DNA of 64,000 bases from an uncultured Coriobacteriaceae bacterium (GTDB taxonomy: Bacteria > Actinomycetota > Coriobacteriia > Coriobacteriales > Coriobacteriaceae), in the NCBI GenBank assembly GCA_944322305.1, contig CALUOP010000003.1:1-64000 (forward strand), written 5' to 3'. Position numbers and translations under genes: made by a program. Below the pieces are notes generated by a model. The model worked only from the letters and a program-made list of their open reading frames with translations, had not been told where the DNA came from and did no database searches. Positions 29,225-37,918 of this stretch are shown here, piece after piece (within the stretch, counting starts at the first letter, position 1; each line of letters starts with the position of its first letter).

Positions 29225-29947
29225 ATGCTGAAATACCAGTCCATTGCCGAGGATCTGCAACGCAGCATCGAGGACGGCACGCTGAAGCCCAACGACAGGC
29301 TCCCCACCGTGGTCGCGCTGTGCGACCTGTACGGCGTGAGCAAGATCACCGTCAAGCGCGCGCTCAACGTGCTTTCGGAAAACGGCCTCATCGCCAGCAA
29401 GCGCGGGTCGGGCACCTACGTGAAGAACACCACCGAGCTCGCCGAGGACGCGTTTCTGTTCGGGCGCTCGGACCGGGCCCTGGGCTTCTCGACCGAGCAC
29501 AGGGGCTCGGCGCAGGAGGTCTCGTCGGTGGTGTACGCCTTCTCCATCGTCACCCCCGCGCCGGACATCGCGCGGCACCTGAGCATCGGCGAAGACGACT
29601 TCACCTATTACCACGAACGCGTGCGCTGCCTCGACGGGGTACCCATCGTCATCGAGTACACCTACATGCCGCTCGACCTCATCCCCGGGCTCAAGAAAAG
29701 CACGCTGTACGACTCGGTGTACGGCTACATCCAAAAGACGCTCGGCTACAAGATCTCGAGCTTCCACCGCTTCCTGCGCGCGGTGCGCGCCACCGACGAG
29801 GAGGCCAGGCGGCTCGACTGCGAGCCGGGCAGCCCGCTGCTCGAGATCGAGCAGGTGGGCTTTTTCGACGACGGCACGCCGTTCGAGTACTCGGTGTCGC
29901 GCAACGTGGGCGACCGCTACGAGCTGAAGGACGTCAACGTGCTGTGA
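29225..29947 (+). CDS. GntR-family regulator with UTRA domain
   Basis: The 240-aa protein has an N-terminal GntR winged helix (about 1-70: RLPTVVALCDLYGVSKITVK, GLIASKRGSGTYV) and a UTRA ligand domain (about 90-235). UTRA regulators next to phospho-beta-glucosidases commonly sense a phosphosugar and repress the operon. AAAGGAG precedes the ATG at 29225. It diverges from bglA. I infer that it controls the PTS cluster through the shared 16-bp site. Confidence 0.9.
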   Translation: MLKYQSIAEDLQRSIEDGTLKPNDRLPTVVALCDLYGVSKITVKRALNVLSENGLIASKRGSGTYVKNTTELAEDAFLFGRSDRALGFSTEHRGSAQEVSSVVYAFSIVTPAPDIARHLSIGEDDFTYYHERVRCLDGVPIVIEYTYMPLDLIPGLKKSTLYDSVYGYIQKTLGYKISSFHRFLRAVRATDEEARRLDCEPGSPLLEIEQVGFFDDGTPFEYSVSRNVGDRYELKDVNVL

Positions 29948-29948
29948 G

Positions 29949-29990
29949 GGCGCGCGGCGGCGCCCGGGACCGCTTGGCCCGGCGCGCGCC
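29949..29990 (+). terminator. Hairpin after the GntR gene
   Basis: An extended GC-rich inverted repeat (GGGCGCGCGG... against ...CCGGCGCGCGCC, with an inner CCCGGG pairing) begins directly after the stop. The T-run is weak. Confidence 0.45.
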
Positions 29991-30108
29991 GTACCTTGTG
30001 GTTCTTATGGCCCGCGGCAAACGCCCCGCGCAGACGCAGCAGGCGGGCAGCGGACCAGAGGCATAGCGATACGGTGCCGGATGCTCCGGCAAACGCAAAG
30101 GAGGACGC

Positions 30109-31065
30109 ATGTCCAAGCTGATCCATCTGCAACCGCTGTTCCACAACAAGATCTGGGGCGGGCGCCGGCTCGAGCGCGAGTACGGCTACCAGATCCCCGC
30201 GGGCCCCGTGGGTGAGTGCTGGGCCATCTCGGCCCACCCCGCCGGCGACTGCCCGGTGCTCAACGACGAGTACGCCGGCATGACGCTCTCCCAGCTGTGG
30301 GACGAGCACCCCGAGCTCTTCGGCGGCACGGCGGGCGAGAAGGGCAGCGCGCCGGGCGGCGACCGATTCCCGCTGCTGATCAAGATCATCGACGCCGACG
30401 GCGACCTCTCCATCCAGGTGCACCCCGACGACGCGTACGCCGCCGAGCACGAGAACGGCAGCCTGGGCAAGCGCGAGTGCTGGTACGTGCTCGACTGCAA
30501 CGAGGGCACCACCATCGTGGTGGGCCAGCGCGCGAGCGGGCGCGAGGAGTTCGCGCAGATGGTCGAGGAGGGCCGCTGGGGCGAGCTGCTCAACGAGATG
30601 CCCATCCACAAGGGCGACTTCTTCCAGATCGACGCCGGCACGGTGCACGCCATCAAGGCCGGGACGCTGATCTTGGAGACGCAGCAGTCCAGCGACGTGA
30701 CCTACCGCGTGTACGACTACGACCGCGTGGGCGACAACGGCAAGAAGCGCGAGCTGCACCTGGCGCAGTCGCTCGACGTGATCGACTACGCGGCCAAGGC
30801 GCCGGAATCCGGCGCGGTGACGGCGCCCGAGGTTGACGGCGTGACCGAGCTCGAGGCGAACGAGACCTACACCGTTGAGCGCATCCGCGTGAAGGGCTCC
30901 AAGACGCTGGCCCAGCCGTGGCCGTTCATGTGCCTGTCGGTGATCGAGGGCGCGGGCACCATCGCCGGCGAGCCGGTCGAGAAGGGTGCGCACGTGGTTG
31001 CGCCCTGCGGCTGCGGCGATCTTGAGCTGACCGGCGACATGACGCTGATCGCGAGCCATCTGTAA
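30109..31065 (+). CDS. manA: Mannose-6-phosphate isomerase (class I)
   Basis: ManA interconverts mannose 6-phosphate and fructose 6-phosphate. The 318-aa protein is the short Bacillus-like type. The zinc ligands are Gln103 and His105 (QVHPDD), Glu123 (KRECWYVLD) and His180 (GTVHAI). AAAGGAGG precedes the ATG. It stands alone on the plus strand, 160 bp after the GntR gene. Confidence 0.95.
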   Translation: MSKLIHLQPLFHNKIWGGRRLEREYGYQIPAGPVGECWAISAHPAGDCPVLNDEYAGMTLSQLWDEHPELFGGTAGEKGSAPGGDRFPLLIKIIDADGDLSIQVHPDDAYAAEHENGSLGKRECWYVLDCNEGTTIVVGQRASGREEFAQMVEEGRWGELLNEMPIHKGDFFQIDAGTVHAIKAGTLILETQQSSDVTYRVYDYDRVGDNGKKRELHLAQSLDVIDYAAKAPESGAVTAPEVDGVTELEANETYTVERIRVKGSKTLAQPWPFMCLSVIEGAGTIAGEPVEKGAHVVAPCGCGDLELTGDMTLIASHL

Positions 31066-31099
31066 GAAGCGCGGCCACTCCGCGCGCATAAGCAGCAAA

Positions 31100-31208
31100 C
31101 GCAAACGTTCCGCATGCGTTCTGTATCAGATAGCGCCTGGAAACGGCCTGTTAGAGAACCGGAATGCCTGCGGAACGTGGCGGCGTATACGGAATGCATG
31201 CGGAACGT
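31100..31208. repeat. Small mirrored repeat element F
   Basis: One unit AACGTTCCGCATGCGTTC (from 31101) faces two inverse units, CGGAATGCCTGCGGAACG (31158) and CGGAATGCATGCGGAACG (31188), spaced exactly 30 bp. It lies between the convergent genes manA and yxeA and ends in a T-run, so it could also serve as a terminator. The period and mirrored layout match the larger arrays A and B. Confidence 0.7.
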
Positions 31209-31251
31209 TTTTTAAACGACCGTTCCCGCTGACGCGTACCCGCCGGACGCC

Positions 31252-31617
31252 TTACGCGCCGGCGGGTGCGGGAAGCTTGGCCTGGGCGGTTTCGGGCACC
31301 TCGTCCCAGGCGACCTCCTCCCAGCTGAACACGCCGCGCAACGCCAGCGTCTCGAGCTTGAGATAGGCGCCGTCGCGCAGCTCGCGGCTGGTGTCGAACC
31401 CAAGCTCCCGCTCCCTGCCGTCCGCGCTCACGGCTGGCAGGTCGTAGTGGTAGTCGAAGTCGTTGTTGTTGTCGTCCGCCGGGGTAAGGCGGTCGGCGTC
31501 CACCTGGGCGTACCACGCCTCCGGCTCGGTGAAGACCGCGCGGTAGCCGAACCACGCGCCCGCACCCACCAGCGCCACGACGGCCAGGGCCACCACCGTA
31601 CCGACGATCTTTTTCAT
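31252..31617 (-). CDS. YxeA-like (DUF1093) exported protein
   Basis: The 121-aa protein has one N-terminal membrane or signal segment (about 4-24), then a small extracytoplasmic domain with WYAQVDADRL, FDYHYDLPAVSADG and GAYLKLETLALRGVFSWEEV. This fits the YxeA family. In Bacillus subtilis yxeA follows yxdLM, a peptide-antibiotic ABC transporter, and here it likewise follows such a transporter. The ATG at 31617 has AAAGGGGG upstream. Its molecular role is unknown. Confidence 0.75.
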   Translation of the reverse strand: MKKIVGTVVALAVVALVGAGAWFGYRAVFTEPEAWYAQVDADRLTPADDNNNDFDYHYDLPAVSADGRERELGFDTSRELRDGAYLKLETLALRGVFSWEEVAWDEVPETAQAKLPAPAGA

Positions 31618-31717
31618 GAGAACCCCCTTTCCCCGCGTTGCGCGGGTGAAAACACGAATGTGGAAGCACGCGCGCAAGGCCGGCAGGCCGTTGACCGCGT
31701 TGCGCAGGTGATGAGAA

Positions 31718-31754
31718 GGGGCGGGCGGCGCTTTTCCCGCGCGCCGCCCGCCCC
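31718..31754 (-). terminator. Hairpin between ABC permease and yxeA-like gene
   Basis: A perfect 14-bp stem GGGGCGGGCGGCGC with a 9-base loop begins about 30 bp past the permease stop. There is no clear T-run on the minus strand. Confidence 0.5.
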
Positions 31755-31784
31755 CGCCGCTCTTTGCGCGTGCGCCCCGAGCGC

Positions 31785-33998
31785 CTAGAGCGCGTGCCGC
31801 ACGCGGATGGCGTCGTGGACGATGCCGCGGCTCATGAGGTAGGTCACCGCGAAGTAGCCGCCGTAGGCCACCACGAAGATCGCGGCAGTGAGCCCCACCG
31901 TGCCGCCGATGGACATGCCGCCGAACAGCGCCACGAGGTCGATGACCACCTTCAGCGCCACCACGGCGTGCGCGATGCCCACCACCAGGGGAAACACGAA
32001 GAACACCGTCTGCTGCGCCAGCGCCGAGTGCGCGATCTCCCGCTCGGAGGTGCCCAGCTCGGAGAGCACGCGGTAGTTGGGGCCGGCGTCGGACACGCCG
32101 GAGAGCTGCTGGATGGTGAGGATGGCCGCGCACGCCACCACGAGCACGAAGCCGATGTAGATGGCCAGGTAGCTGATGAGGCCGTTCATGGAGTCGGTGC
32201 TCGCATAGGTGGTGGTGCGCGTGGCCTCGGCGCCCCAGCCGCCCACGATGTTGCCGGATGCGTCCGTCACGTCGCCGTAAGCGCGCGGCGCGCTCACGTA
32301 GGCGTCGCCCTCCTCCACGCTCACGCCGTCCTTGTAGTTGACGAGCAGGTACCCGTAGTACAGCGGCAGGTTCTCCTCCTCCACCAGCGCGTCGGGCACC
32401 ACGATCGTGCCGGAGTTCATGCCCATCATGGCGTTTTGGAACACGCTGGCGTCCTCGTTCACGCGCTCGGCGACAGGCTTGAGCACATGCCCGCCGAAGT
32501 CGACCTCGACGCCGCGTGCCAGCACGTCGTTGTAGATGCCGGTGATGCTCTCGCCCATGTCGGAGAGGAGCGTGTAGCCGTTCTCGCCCAGGTCGATCTC
32601 GGGCATGCCGCGGAAGGCCAGGTAGCGGTTGTAGTCGCTTTCGCGCATGACCATGAGACCGAGGTCGGCCACGTCATCCGACTCCACGCCGTTTGGCAGC
32701 TCGCGCCCCACGGCGTCGCACAGATCCCGCAAGGTCACCAGGGGCACCTCGGCCCCGCGCGGCGTGGAGTCGTAGACAGTGACCTGCACGGACGCGCCCG
32801 TGATGGACGCCAGGTCGAACGGACGGGCGTTGGCGGTATCGTACTCCACCGTGTCCGCCGCCGAAGTCGCCAGCATGTCCACCGGCTCAGTCGCCGCAGC
32901 GTAGGCACGGCCGCTCCCCGCATCCGCCGCGTCGCCGGCGCCTGCCTCGTCGTTCATCTCGGGCACCGTCTTGTCGGAAAAGTAGATCAGGCAGCGCGTG
33001 AAGTCCACCGGCGTGCCGCGCTCAACCGACTCGTTCATGACGCTCGCCAGCGACATGCCCGCCGTAACCGATGTGATGGCCAGAAACAGGATCATGGAGA
33101 TCACGGCCATGGAGAAGCTCACGGTGTTGACCTTGGCCGAAAGCTGCCGCAGCGTCACCATGTTGAGGCCGCGCCAGTACAGCCCGCGCACCGCCTGGAG
33201 CGCCTTGAGCAAAAAGCCCGAGAGCCCGAAGAACAAAAGCAGGGTGCCCACCACCACGGTGAGGGTGGTGACGCAGAAGGCGCCCATGGCCGCGTCGCCG
33301 CCGTCCCAGGGCAGGCCGTCGCGCAGCAGCCGCGCGTAGGCCACGCCCACGGCGACCGCGCCCACCACGAACACCACCGCCGAGAGCCAGGGGTTGCGCA
33401 GCTTGATCGCCTCGCCGCGGCGCTCGGCGCCCATGAGGTCGATGACCTTGGCGCGCGCCACCACGCGCAGGTTGAACACGAGCGTCACGGCGAAGATGGC
33501 CGCCAGGCACCCCACCGTGATGGCCAGCGCGGTCGGCGAGAAGAAGAAGTGGAAGTCGGCGATCTGCGTTTTGAACAGCGAGGCCGTGAAGAACACCATG
33601 AGCTGCGAGAGCCCCACGCCCAGCGCCAGCCCCAGCACGAGCGCGCCACCGGAGACGATAAGCGTCTCGAGCGCCATGATGCGCGCCACCTGGCCACGCC
33701 CCATGCCGAGGATCTGGTACAGGCCGAACTCCTTCTTGCGCCGCCGCATGATGAAGTTGTTGGCGTACACCATGAGAAAGCCCATCACGAAGCCGAGAAA
33801 CACCGTGAGCCCCGCGATGATGTTGCCGAGCAGGTCGCCCATGCCGGGGTTCTGCTCGGCCACGCCGGCGATGTCGACCTGGACGGAGATGGTGTTGAAG
33901 GCGTAGAACACCGTGACGGCCAGCGTGAGGGTAACGAGGTAGACGAGGTAGTCGCGCCCGGCGCGGCGGACGTTTGACCAGGCGATCTTACAGAGCAT
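31785..33998 (-). CDS. BceB/YxdM-type ABC transporter permease
   Basis: This 737-aa FtsX-superfamily permease has an N-terminal helix (LVYLVTLTLAVTVFYAFN), helix clusters near residues 50-340, a large extracellular domain of about 200-250 residues, and three C-terminal helices. This is the Bce/Yxd architecture for sensing and removing peptide antibiotics from lipid II-cycle intermediates. The ATG at 33998 overlaps the ATPase gene by 11 bp. No BceRS-type two-component system is adjacent, although such transporters usually pair with one. Confidence 0.88.
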   Translation of the reverse strand: MLCKIAWSNVRRAGRDYLVYLVTLTLAVTVFYAFNTISVQVDIAGVAEQNPGMGDLLGNIIAGLTVFLGFVMGFLMVYANNFIMRRRKKEFGLYQILGMGRGQVARIMALETLIVSGGALVLGLALGVGLSQLMVFFTASLFKTQIADFHFFFSPTALAITVGCLAAIFAVTLVFNLRVVARAKVIDLMGAERRGEAIKLRNPWLSAVVFVVGAVAVGVAYARLLRDGLPWDGGDAAMGAFCVTTLTVVVGTLLLFFGLSGFLLKALQAVRGLYWRGLNMVTLRQLSAKVNTVSFSMAVISMILFLAITSVTAGMSLASVMNESVERGTPVDFTRCLIYFSDKTVPEMNDEAGAGDAADAGSGRAYAAATEPVDMLATSAADTVEYDTANARPFDLASITGASVQVTVYDSTPRGAEVPLVTLRDLCDAVGRELPNGVESDDVADLGLMVMRESDYNRYLAFRGMPEIDLGENGYTLLSDMGESITGIYNDVLARGVEVDFGGHVLKPVAERVNEDASVFQNAMMGMNSGTIVVPDALVEEENLPLYYGYLLVNYKDGVSVEEGDAYVSAPRAYGDVTDASGNIVGGWGAEATRTTTYASTDSMNGLISYLAIYIGFVLVVACAAILTIQQLSGVSDAGPNYRVLSELGTSEREIAHSALAQQTVFFVFPLVVGIAHAVVALKVVIDLVALFGGMSIGGTVGLTAAIFVVAYGGYFAVTYLMSRGIVHDAIRVRHAL

Positions 33999-34875
33999 CG
34001 GAGCCCTCCCCTCCCATGATGGCCACAACCTCCATGATGCGGTTGAAGAACTCCTGGCGCGGGCTCTCGCCGCGGTTGAGCTCGGTGAAGATGCGGCCGT
34101 CGCGCAGGAAGATAACGCGGTGGGTGTAGCTCGCGGCGAAGGCGTCGTGCGTGACCATGAGGACGGTGGCGCGGTAGGTGCGGTTCATCGTCTCCAGGCA
34201 CTCGAGCAGAAGGCGGGCGTTTTTGGAGTCGAGCGCGCCGGTGGGCTCGTCGGCCATGATGATGGCCGGGTTGGTGACCATGGCGCGCGCCGCCGCCACG
34301 CGCTGCTGCTGGCCGCCGGACATCTGATAGGGGTACTTGTCGAGCACCTCGAGAATGCCGAGGCGCCGCGCCACCTCCTCCACGCGGGAAAGGGTCTCGC
34401 GCGCGGGCACGCGGCTGATGGTGAGCGGCAGCGCGATGTTCTCGCGCGCGGTGAGGGTGTCCAGCAGGTTGGAGTCCTGGAAGATGAAGCCCAGCTGCTC
34501 GCGGCGGAAGCGCGTGAGCTTGGCGGGCTTGATCGACGTGATGTCGGCTCCGTTCACCAGCACGTGGCCGGCGGTGACGGTGTCGATGGTGCTGATGCAG
34601 TTGAGCAGCGTGGACTTGCCGGAGCCCGACGCGCCCATGATGCCCATGAACTCGCCTTCGGCGACCGAGAAGCTCACGTCGGCGAGCGCCTGGGTCACGG
34701 CGTTGCGGCTGCCGTAGACCTTCTCGACATGCTGCACGTCGAGCACGCGCGGAGCCTCGCCTGGGTACGCGGCGGCCGCGTGCGCGGGGGCGGCCGCAGG
34801 CGCCGGCGGCTGCTTGGGATAGGCGCGGCGCAGGTGCTGGGCGGCCGGCTTCTCAGGGACTTGGGTTGATGCCAT
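33988..34875 (-). CDS. BceA/YxdL-type ABC transporter ATPase
   Basis: The 295-aa ATPase has Walker A GASGSGKST, the signature MSGGQQQR, Walker B IIMADEP and the H-loop MVTHD. It powers the permease encoded by the overlapping downstream gene. An Ala/Pro-rich extension of about 42 residues precedes the nucleotide-binding domain. AAGGAG lies upstream of the ATG. Confidence 0.93.
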   Translation of the reverse strand: MASTQVPEKPAAQHLRRAYPKQPPAPAAAPAHAAAAYPGEAPRVLDVQHVEKVYGSRNAVTQALADVSFSVAEGEFMGIMGASGSGKSTLLNCISTIDTVTAGHVLVNGADITSIKPAKLTRFRREQLGFIFQDSNLLDTLTARENIALPLTISRVPARETLSRVEEVARRLGILEVLDKYPYQMSGGQQQRVAAARAMVTNPAIIMADEPTGALDSKNARLLLECLETMNRTYRATVLMVTHDAFAASYTHRVIFLRDGRIFTELNRGESPRQEFFNRIMEVVAIMGGEGSDAL

Positions 34876-35030
34876 GAGGGTCTCCTTATCGGTTGGGCCC
34901 GCCGGACGGGGTGTCGCAGCGGGCGGGTTGTGACGTACGAACGCAGGCGGCTAGGCAAGTTGTCCCGCCCTGTCCGACCTGCGCGGGGCGACCGAGATCA
35001 GCGCGCGCCGGTTCGGGCGCGGGTCCGGTT

Positions 35031-35216
35031 TCAGCGCGCGGTTGTCCACAGCAGCCAGAGCATCCCGAGGCTCAGCACGGCCATGATGGCCAGCCACACC
35101 AGCATCTCCACCAGGGTCATGCCGGCCTGAGCCATGCGCCCGCGGTGCGCGCGGGGCCGCTCCGCAATCGGGGCGTAGGGGCTGCGGGTTGGTGCGTAGG
35201 GGTTGTTGCCGTTCAT
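35031..35216 (-). CDS. Orphan 61-aa prepilin-like peptide
   Basis: The ATG at 35216 has a strong GGAGGTGGG site. After about 33 basic and Pro/Tyr-rich residues comes AGMTLVEMLVWLAIMAVL, a textbook type IV prepilin cleavage site (G|MTLVE with Glu5) and hydrophobic helix. The protein ends about 10 residues after the helix, so there is no globular pilin domain. No pilus assembly gene is in the window. It could be a minor pseudopilin remnant or a genuine small pilin-like peptide. Confidence 0.65.
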   Translation of the reverse strand: MNGNNPYAPTRSPYAPIAERPRAHRGRMAQAGMTLVEMLVWLAIMAVLSLGMLWLLWTTAR

Positions 35217-35675
35217 GGTTCCCACCTCCTACCACCATACTGGCAGGGCGGCGCGCGCGGTGCCATCGATTTGGCTTACAGTAAGGTGACGCTTTTGCAA
35301 CCTTCGTGAAGAGGGGCTTAAGGGCAGGTGCGGCGGGCGGGCGAGGACGGCGCGGCAAGTGGGCGGGCGCGGGCGCCGCGCCGCGCAGGAATGAGGCACC
35401 CCGGCTTCCGCACGCCCCCCGACGAGGCGCTTTCCACCCAGATTGACAGGTTCTTCTCGGCAGGCTCCCCCTACAATGGGAGCGGTTGCGCACCCTGTCC
35501 GAACAGCGTGCCGTTACCCGGGCGAGCGCGCATCCGCCGATCCAAGGGGCCCTGGGCGGTAGGGCTCTAGAGGCTGTTGTCGGGCTGATCCCGGGTTCTT
35601 GTTACCCAGGGTCTTAGCCGAGGCGCACACGCGTCCCCGCGATTGCTTGCGCCTCGTTTCGAGGAAGGTTGTTCC
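35217..35675. other. 459-bp gap upstream of the PHP phosphatase gene
   Basis: I see no gene here. Between 35587 and 35613 a hairpin with a GGGT/ACCC core could be part of a leader or terminator. A promoter for the plus-strand gene is expected just before 35676, but I cannot place its boxes. Confidence 0.4.
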
Positions 35676-36515
35676 ATGCTTGCCGACTACCACGTGCACT
35701 CAGCGTTCAGCGATGACTCGACCTACGAGGTGGAGGACGTGTGCCGCGACGCGGTGCGCCTGAACCTCGGCGAGATCTGCTTCACCGACCACGTGGATTA
35801 CGGCGTGAAGCCCGACCACGCCGGCCCCGACACGCGCGTGGTCGACGGCAAGCCCGTGGTCAACGTCGACTACCCGCGCTACTTCCCCGCGCTGCCCGCC
35901 GCGCGCGAGCGGTTCGCAGGCGACCTCACCGTGAGGAGCGGGCTTGAGCTCGGCGTGCAGAGCCATACGGTCCCGCGGTTCAACGCGCTGTTCTCGACCT
36001 GGGAGCAGGAGCTTGACTTCACGATCCTGTCGATCCACCAGGTGGGCGACCAGGAGTTCTGGACCGGCGACTTCCAGCGCGGGCGCACCCAGCAAGAGTA
36101 CAACGAGGCGTACTACCAGGAACTTTACGACGTGGTGCGCGAGTTTTCCCACTACAGCGTGCTGGGGCACCTGGACCTCATCAAGCGCTACGACCCGGCG
36201 GGCGTCTATCCGTTTGAGAAGAGCCGCGAGATGATCGCCGAGATTCTGAGGCAGGTGATCCGCGACGGCAAGGGCATCGAGGTGAACACCTCGAGCTTCC
36301 GCTACGGCCTGCCCGACCTGCAGCCGTGCACGGACATCCTGCGGCTTTACCGCGACCTGGGCGGCCGCATCGTCACCGTCGGCAGCGACACCCACAAACC
36401 CGAGCACCTGGGTGCCTACATCGCGCTGGTGAAGCGGCGGCTGGCGGCGCTGGGCTACGAGCGGTACTGCACGTTTGACAAGATGGAGCCCGTGTTCCAC
36501 CCGATCGACGACTGA
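35676..36515 (+). CDS. PHP-domain phosphatase (histidinol-phosphatase type)
   Basis: The 279-aa PHP hydrolase shows the metal-binding series DYHVHSAFSDD, CFTDHVDYG, SGLELGVQ, LSIHQVGDQEFW, VLGHLDLIKRY and VGSDTHKPEHLG. This matches HisK-type histidinol-phosphatases, which carry out the eighth step of histidine synthesis. No other his gene is near, so the substrate is inferred from the family. The ATG at 35676 has GAGGAAGG upstream. Confidence 0.85.
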   Translation: MLADYHVHSAFSDDSTYEVEDVCRDAVRLNLGEICFTDHVDYGVKPDHAGPDTRVVDGKPVVNVDYPRYFPALPAARERFAGDLTVRSGLELGVQSHTVPRFNALFSTWEQELDFTILSIHQVGDQEFWTGDFQRGRTQQEYNEAYYQELYDVVREFSHYSVLGHLDLIKRYDPAGVYPFEKSREMIAEILRQVIRDGKGIEVNTSSFRYGLPDLQPCTDILRLYRDLGGRIVTVGSDTHKPEHLGAYIALVKRRLAALGYERYCTFDKMEPVFHPIDD

Positions 36516-36697
36516 CGAGGCGCGCGGCGCTTCGGGCGCAGGGAAGCGTTTTCGCAGGTAAATGCTTGGCGGCGCACTTCGGTCAAAATCGGGGCGTGCG
36601 CCTGCCGGCTTTCTTTGGGGCATCCGCCCCTCCGCCCCGCGTGCTGGTTGCGCCGACGCAACGTGCTATGCTTGGGATAGACAGCGGAAGGGGTACC

Positions 36698-37462
36698 ATG
36701 GAGGCGCTGTACGCTCAGATAGACAAGCTGCTGCCGGACGGATGGGTTCACGCTGCCGTGTGGGGCGTCATCCTCTTTGCGATCACGGCGGCGACCGCCC
36801 GCGTGGCGACCAAGCTCATGCGGCACGTGCTGCGCAGCGACGACAACCCGCTGCCCTCCTCCAGCATCATCGTGAACATCGTGCGCGCCACCGTCTGGAT
36901 CATCGGCGGCAGCACCATCTTGGGGTCGTGCTTCAACATCAACGTCAGCAGCATCATCGCCGGCCTCGGGGTTGTCGGTATCGCCGTGTCCCTGGGCTTT
37001 CAGGACACGCTCTCCAACCTCATCGGCGGGCTGCAGGTAACGTTCATGCGCATCGTGCAGCCCGGCGACAACATCCAGGTGGGCGGGCAGACCGGCGTGG
37101 TGCGCGACGTGAGCTGGCGGCACACCACCATCACCAACACCTCGGGGCAGACCATCATCATCCCCAACTCGGTGATCTCGACCACCGCGCTCGTGCAGCT
37201 GCCCCCGGCAACGCTAACCGTGGTGCCGTTTGCCGTAGCCACCGACGACCGCCCCATGGACGAGGTTGCCGAGCAGGTGCGCGCGCTCGCGGCCGAAGCG
37301 GCAGCCAAGGTGGGCACGGTGACGCAGGAGCCCAAGGTGCTGTTCGCTGAGATCACCGAGTACGGCTTCAAGGGCAAGGTCATCCTGCAGATGGAAGACC
37401 CCGCAGAGGTATCTGCAGCGGTGGACGCCATCATCCGCGCCATCGCGCCGGTCACGCGGTAG
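36698..37462 (+). CDS. Small-conductance mechanosensitive channel (MscS family)
   Basis: The 254-aa protein has two N-terminal helices, the pore helix TM3 (IIAGLGVVGIAVSLGFQDTLSNLIGG), then the beta domain (VGGQTGVVRDVSWRHTTITN, IIIPNSVI) and a short C-terminal alpha/beta domain. It opens on membrane tension to release solutes in osmotic downshock. GGAAGGGG precedes the ATG at 36698. Confidence 0.92.
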   Translation: MEALYAQIDKLLPDGWVHAAVWGVILFAITAATARVATKLMRHVLRSDDNPLPSSSIIVNIVRATVWIIGGSTILGSCFNINVSSIIAGLGVVGIAVSLGFQDTLSNLIGGLQVTFMRIVQPGDNIQVGGQTGVVRDVSWRHTTITNTSGQTIIIPNSVISTTALVQLPPATLTVVPFAVATDDRPMDEVAEQVRALAAEAAAKVGTVTQEPKVLFAEITEYGFKGKVILQMEDPAEVSAAVDAIIRAIAPVTR

Positions 37463-37918
37463 GGGCGCACGGCCAACGCGAGGCCATGGCGGGCACCCGG
37501 GTGCCTGAGCGGCGGCGAAACACCCTCTCGCTTACGGCACTCGTGCAAACCTCGCAGTTAAAGTGCACACCATATGGGAACTCTCCAGTAGACCGCGCTG
37601 TCGCATCGCAAAATCGCAGGTAAACGATGGGCTAATTGCGGATGTACTTCGCATGCCCTGTTCGATGCGCACTTTAAGAGCGAGGTTTGCGCCGGATCCC
37701 GGCTGAGAGGCTCTGGCGCTGAGGCTCTATAAGCCAAAAACGCTGTAAGCCAAAACGTCCGCCGCTTCACGGGGGCGCCCGCGCAAGGGCCACCCGCAAG
37801 AAAGGCGCGCCGACCCCCTTCTGTCACATTTCCGCACGCACTCCCGCCGCAGGCGGTGCGCATGGTACAGTGACGAGGTACTTTGCCGCATGCATCGCAG
37901 CAGAAGATGGGAGAACAT
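37463..37918. other. 456-bp gap between mscS and hom
   Basis: I see no gene here. It contains element C2 (37543-37692), a second copy of the inverted-repeat family found at 4540-4687, and the presumed promoter region of hom. Confidence 0.55.
37543..37692. repeat. Element C2, 150-bp inverted-repeat element
   Basis: The left end GTGCAAACCTCGCAGTTAAA continues to GTGCACACC. The right end TGCGCACTTTAAGAGCGAGG continues to TTTGCGC and is its near-perfect inverse. The ends match element C1; the roughly 90-bp interior does not. Confidence 0.7.

Noticed and set aside
23415-34950. Long open frames on the strand opposite to real genes (for example opposite the GH4, GH1 and ABC permease genes)
   Set aside because: High-GC third positions create long antisense frames. 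Their translations are His/Ala/Val/Arg-rich with no domain, while the facing frames match known families.
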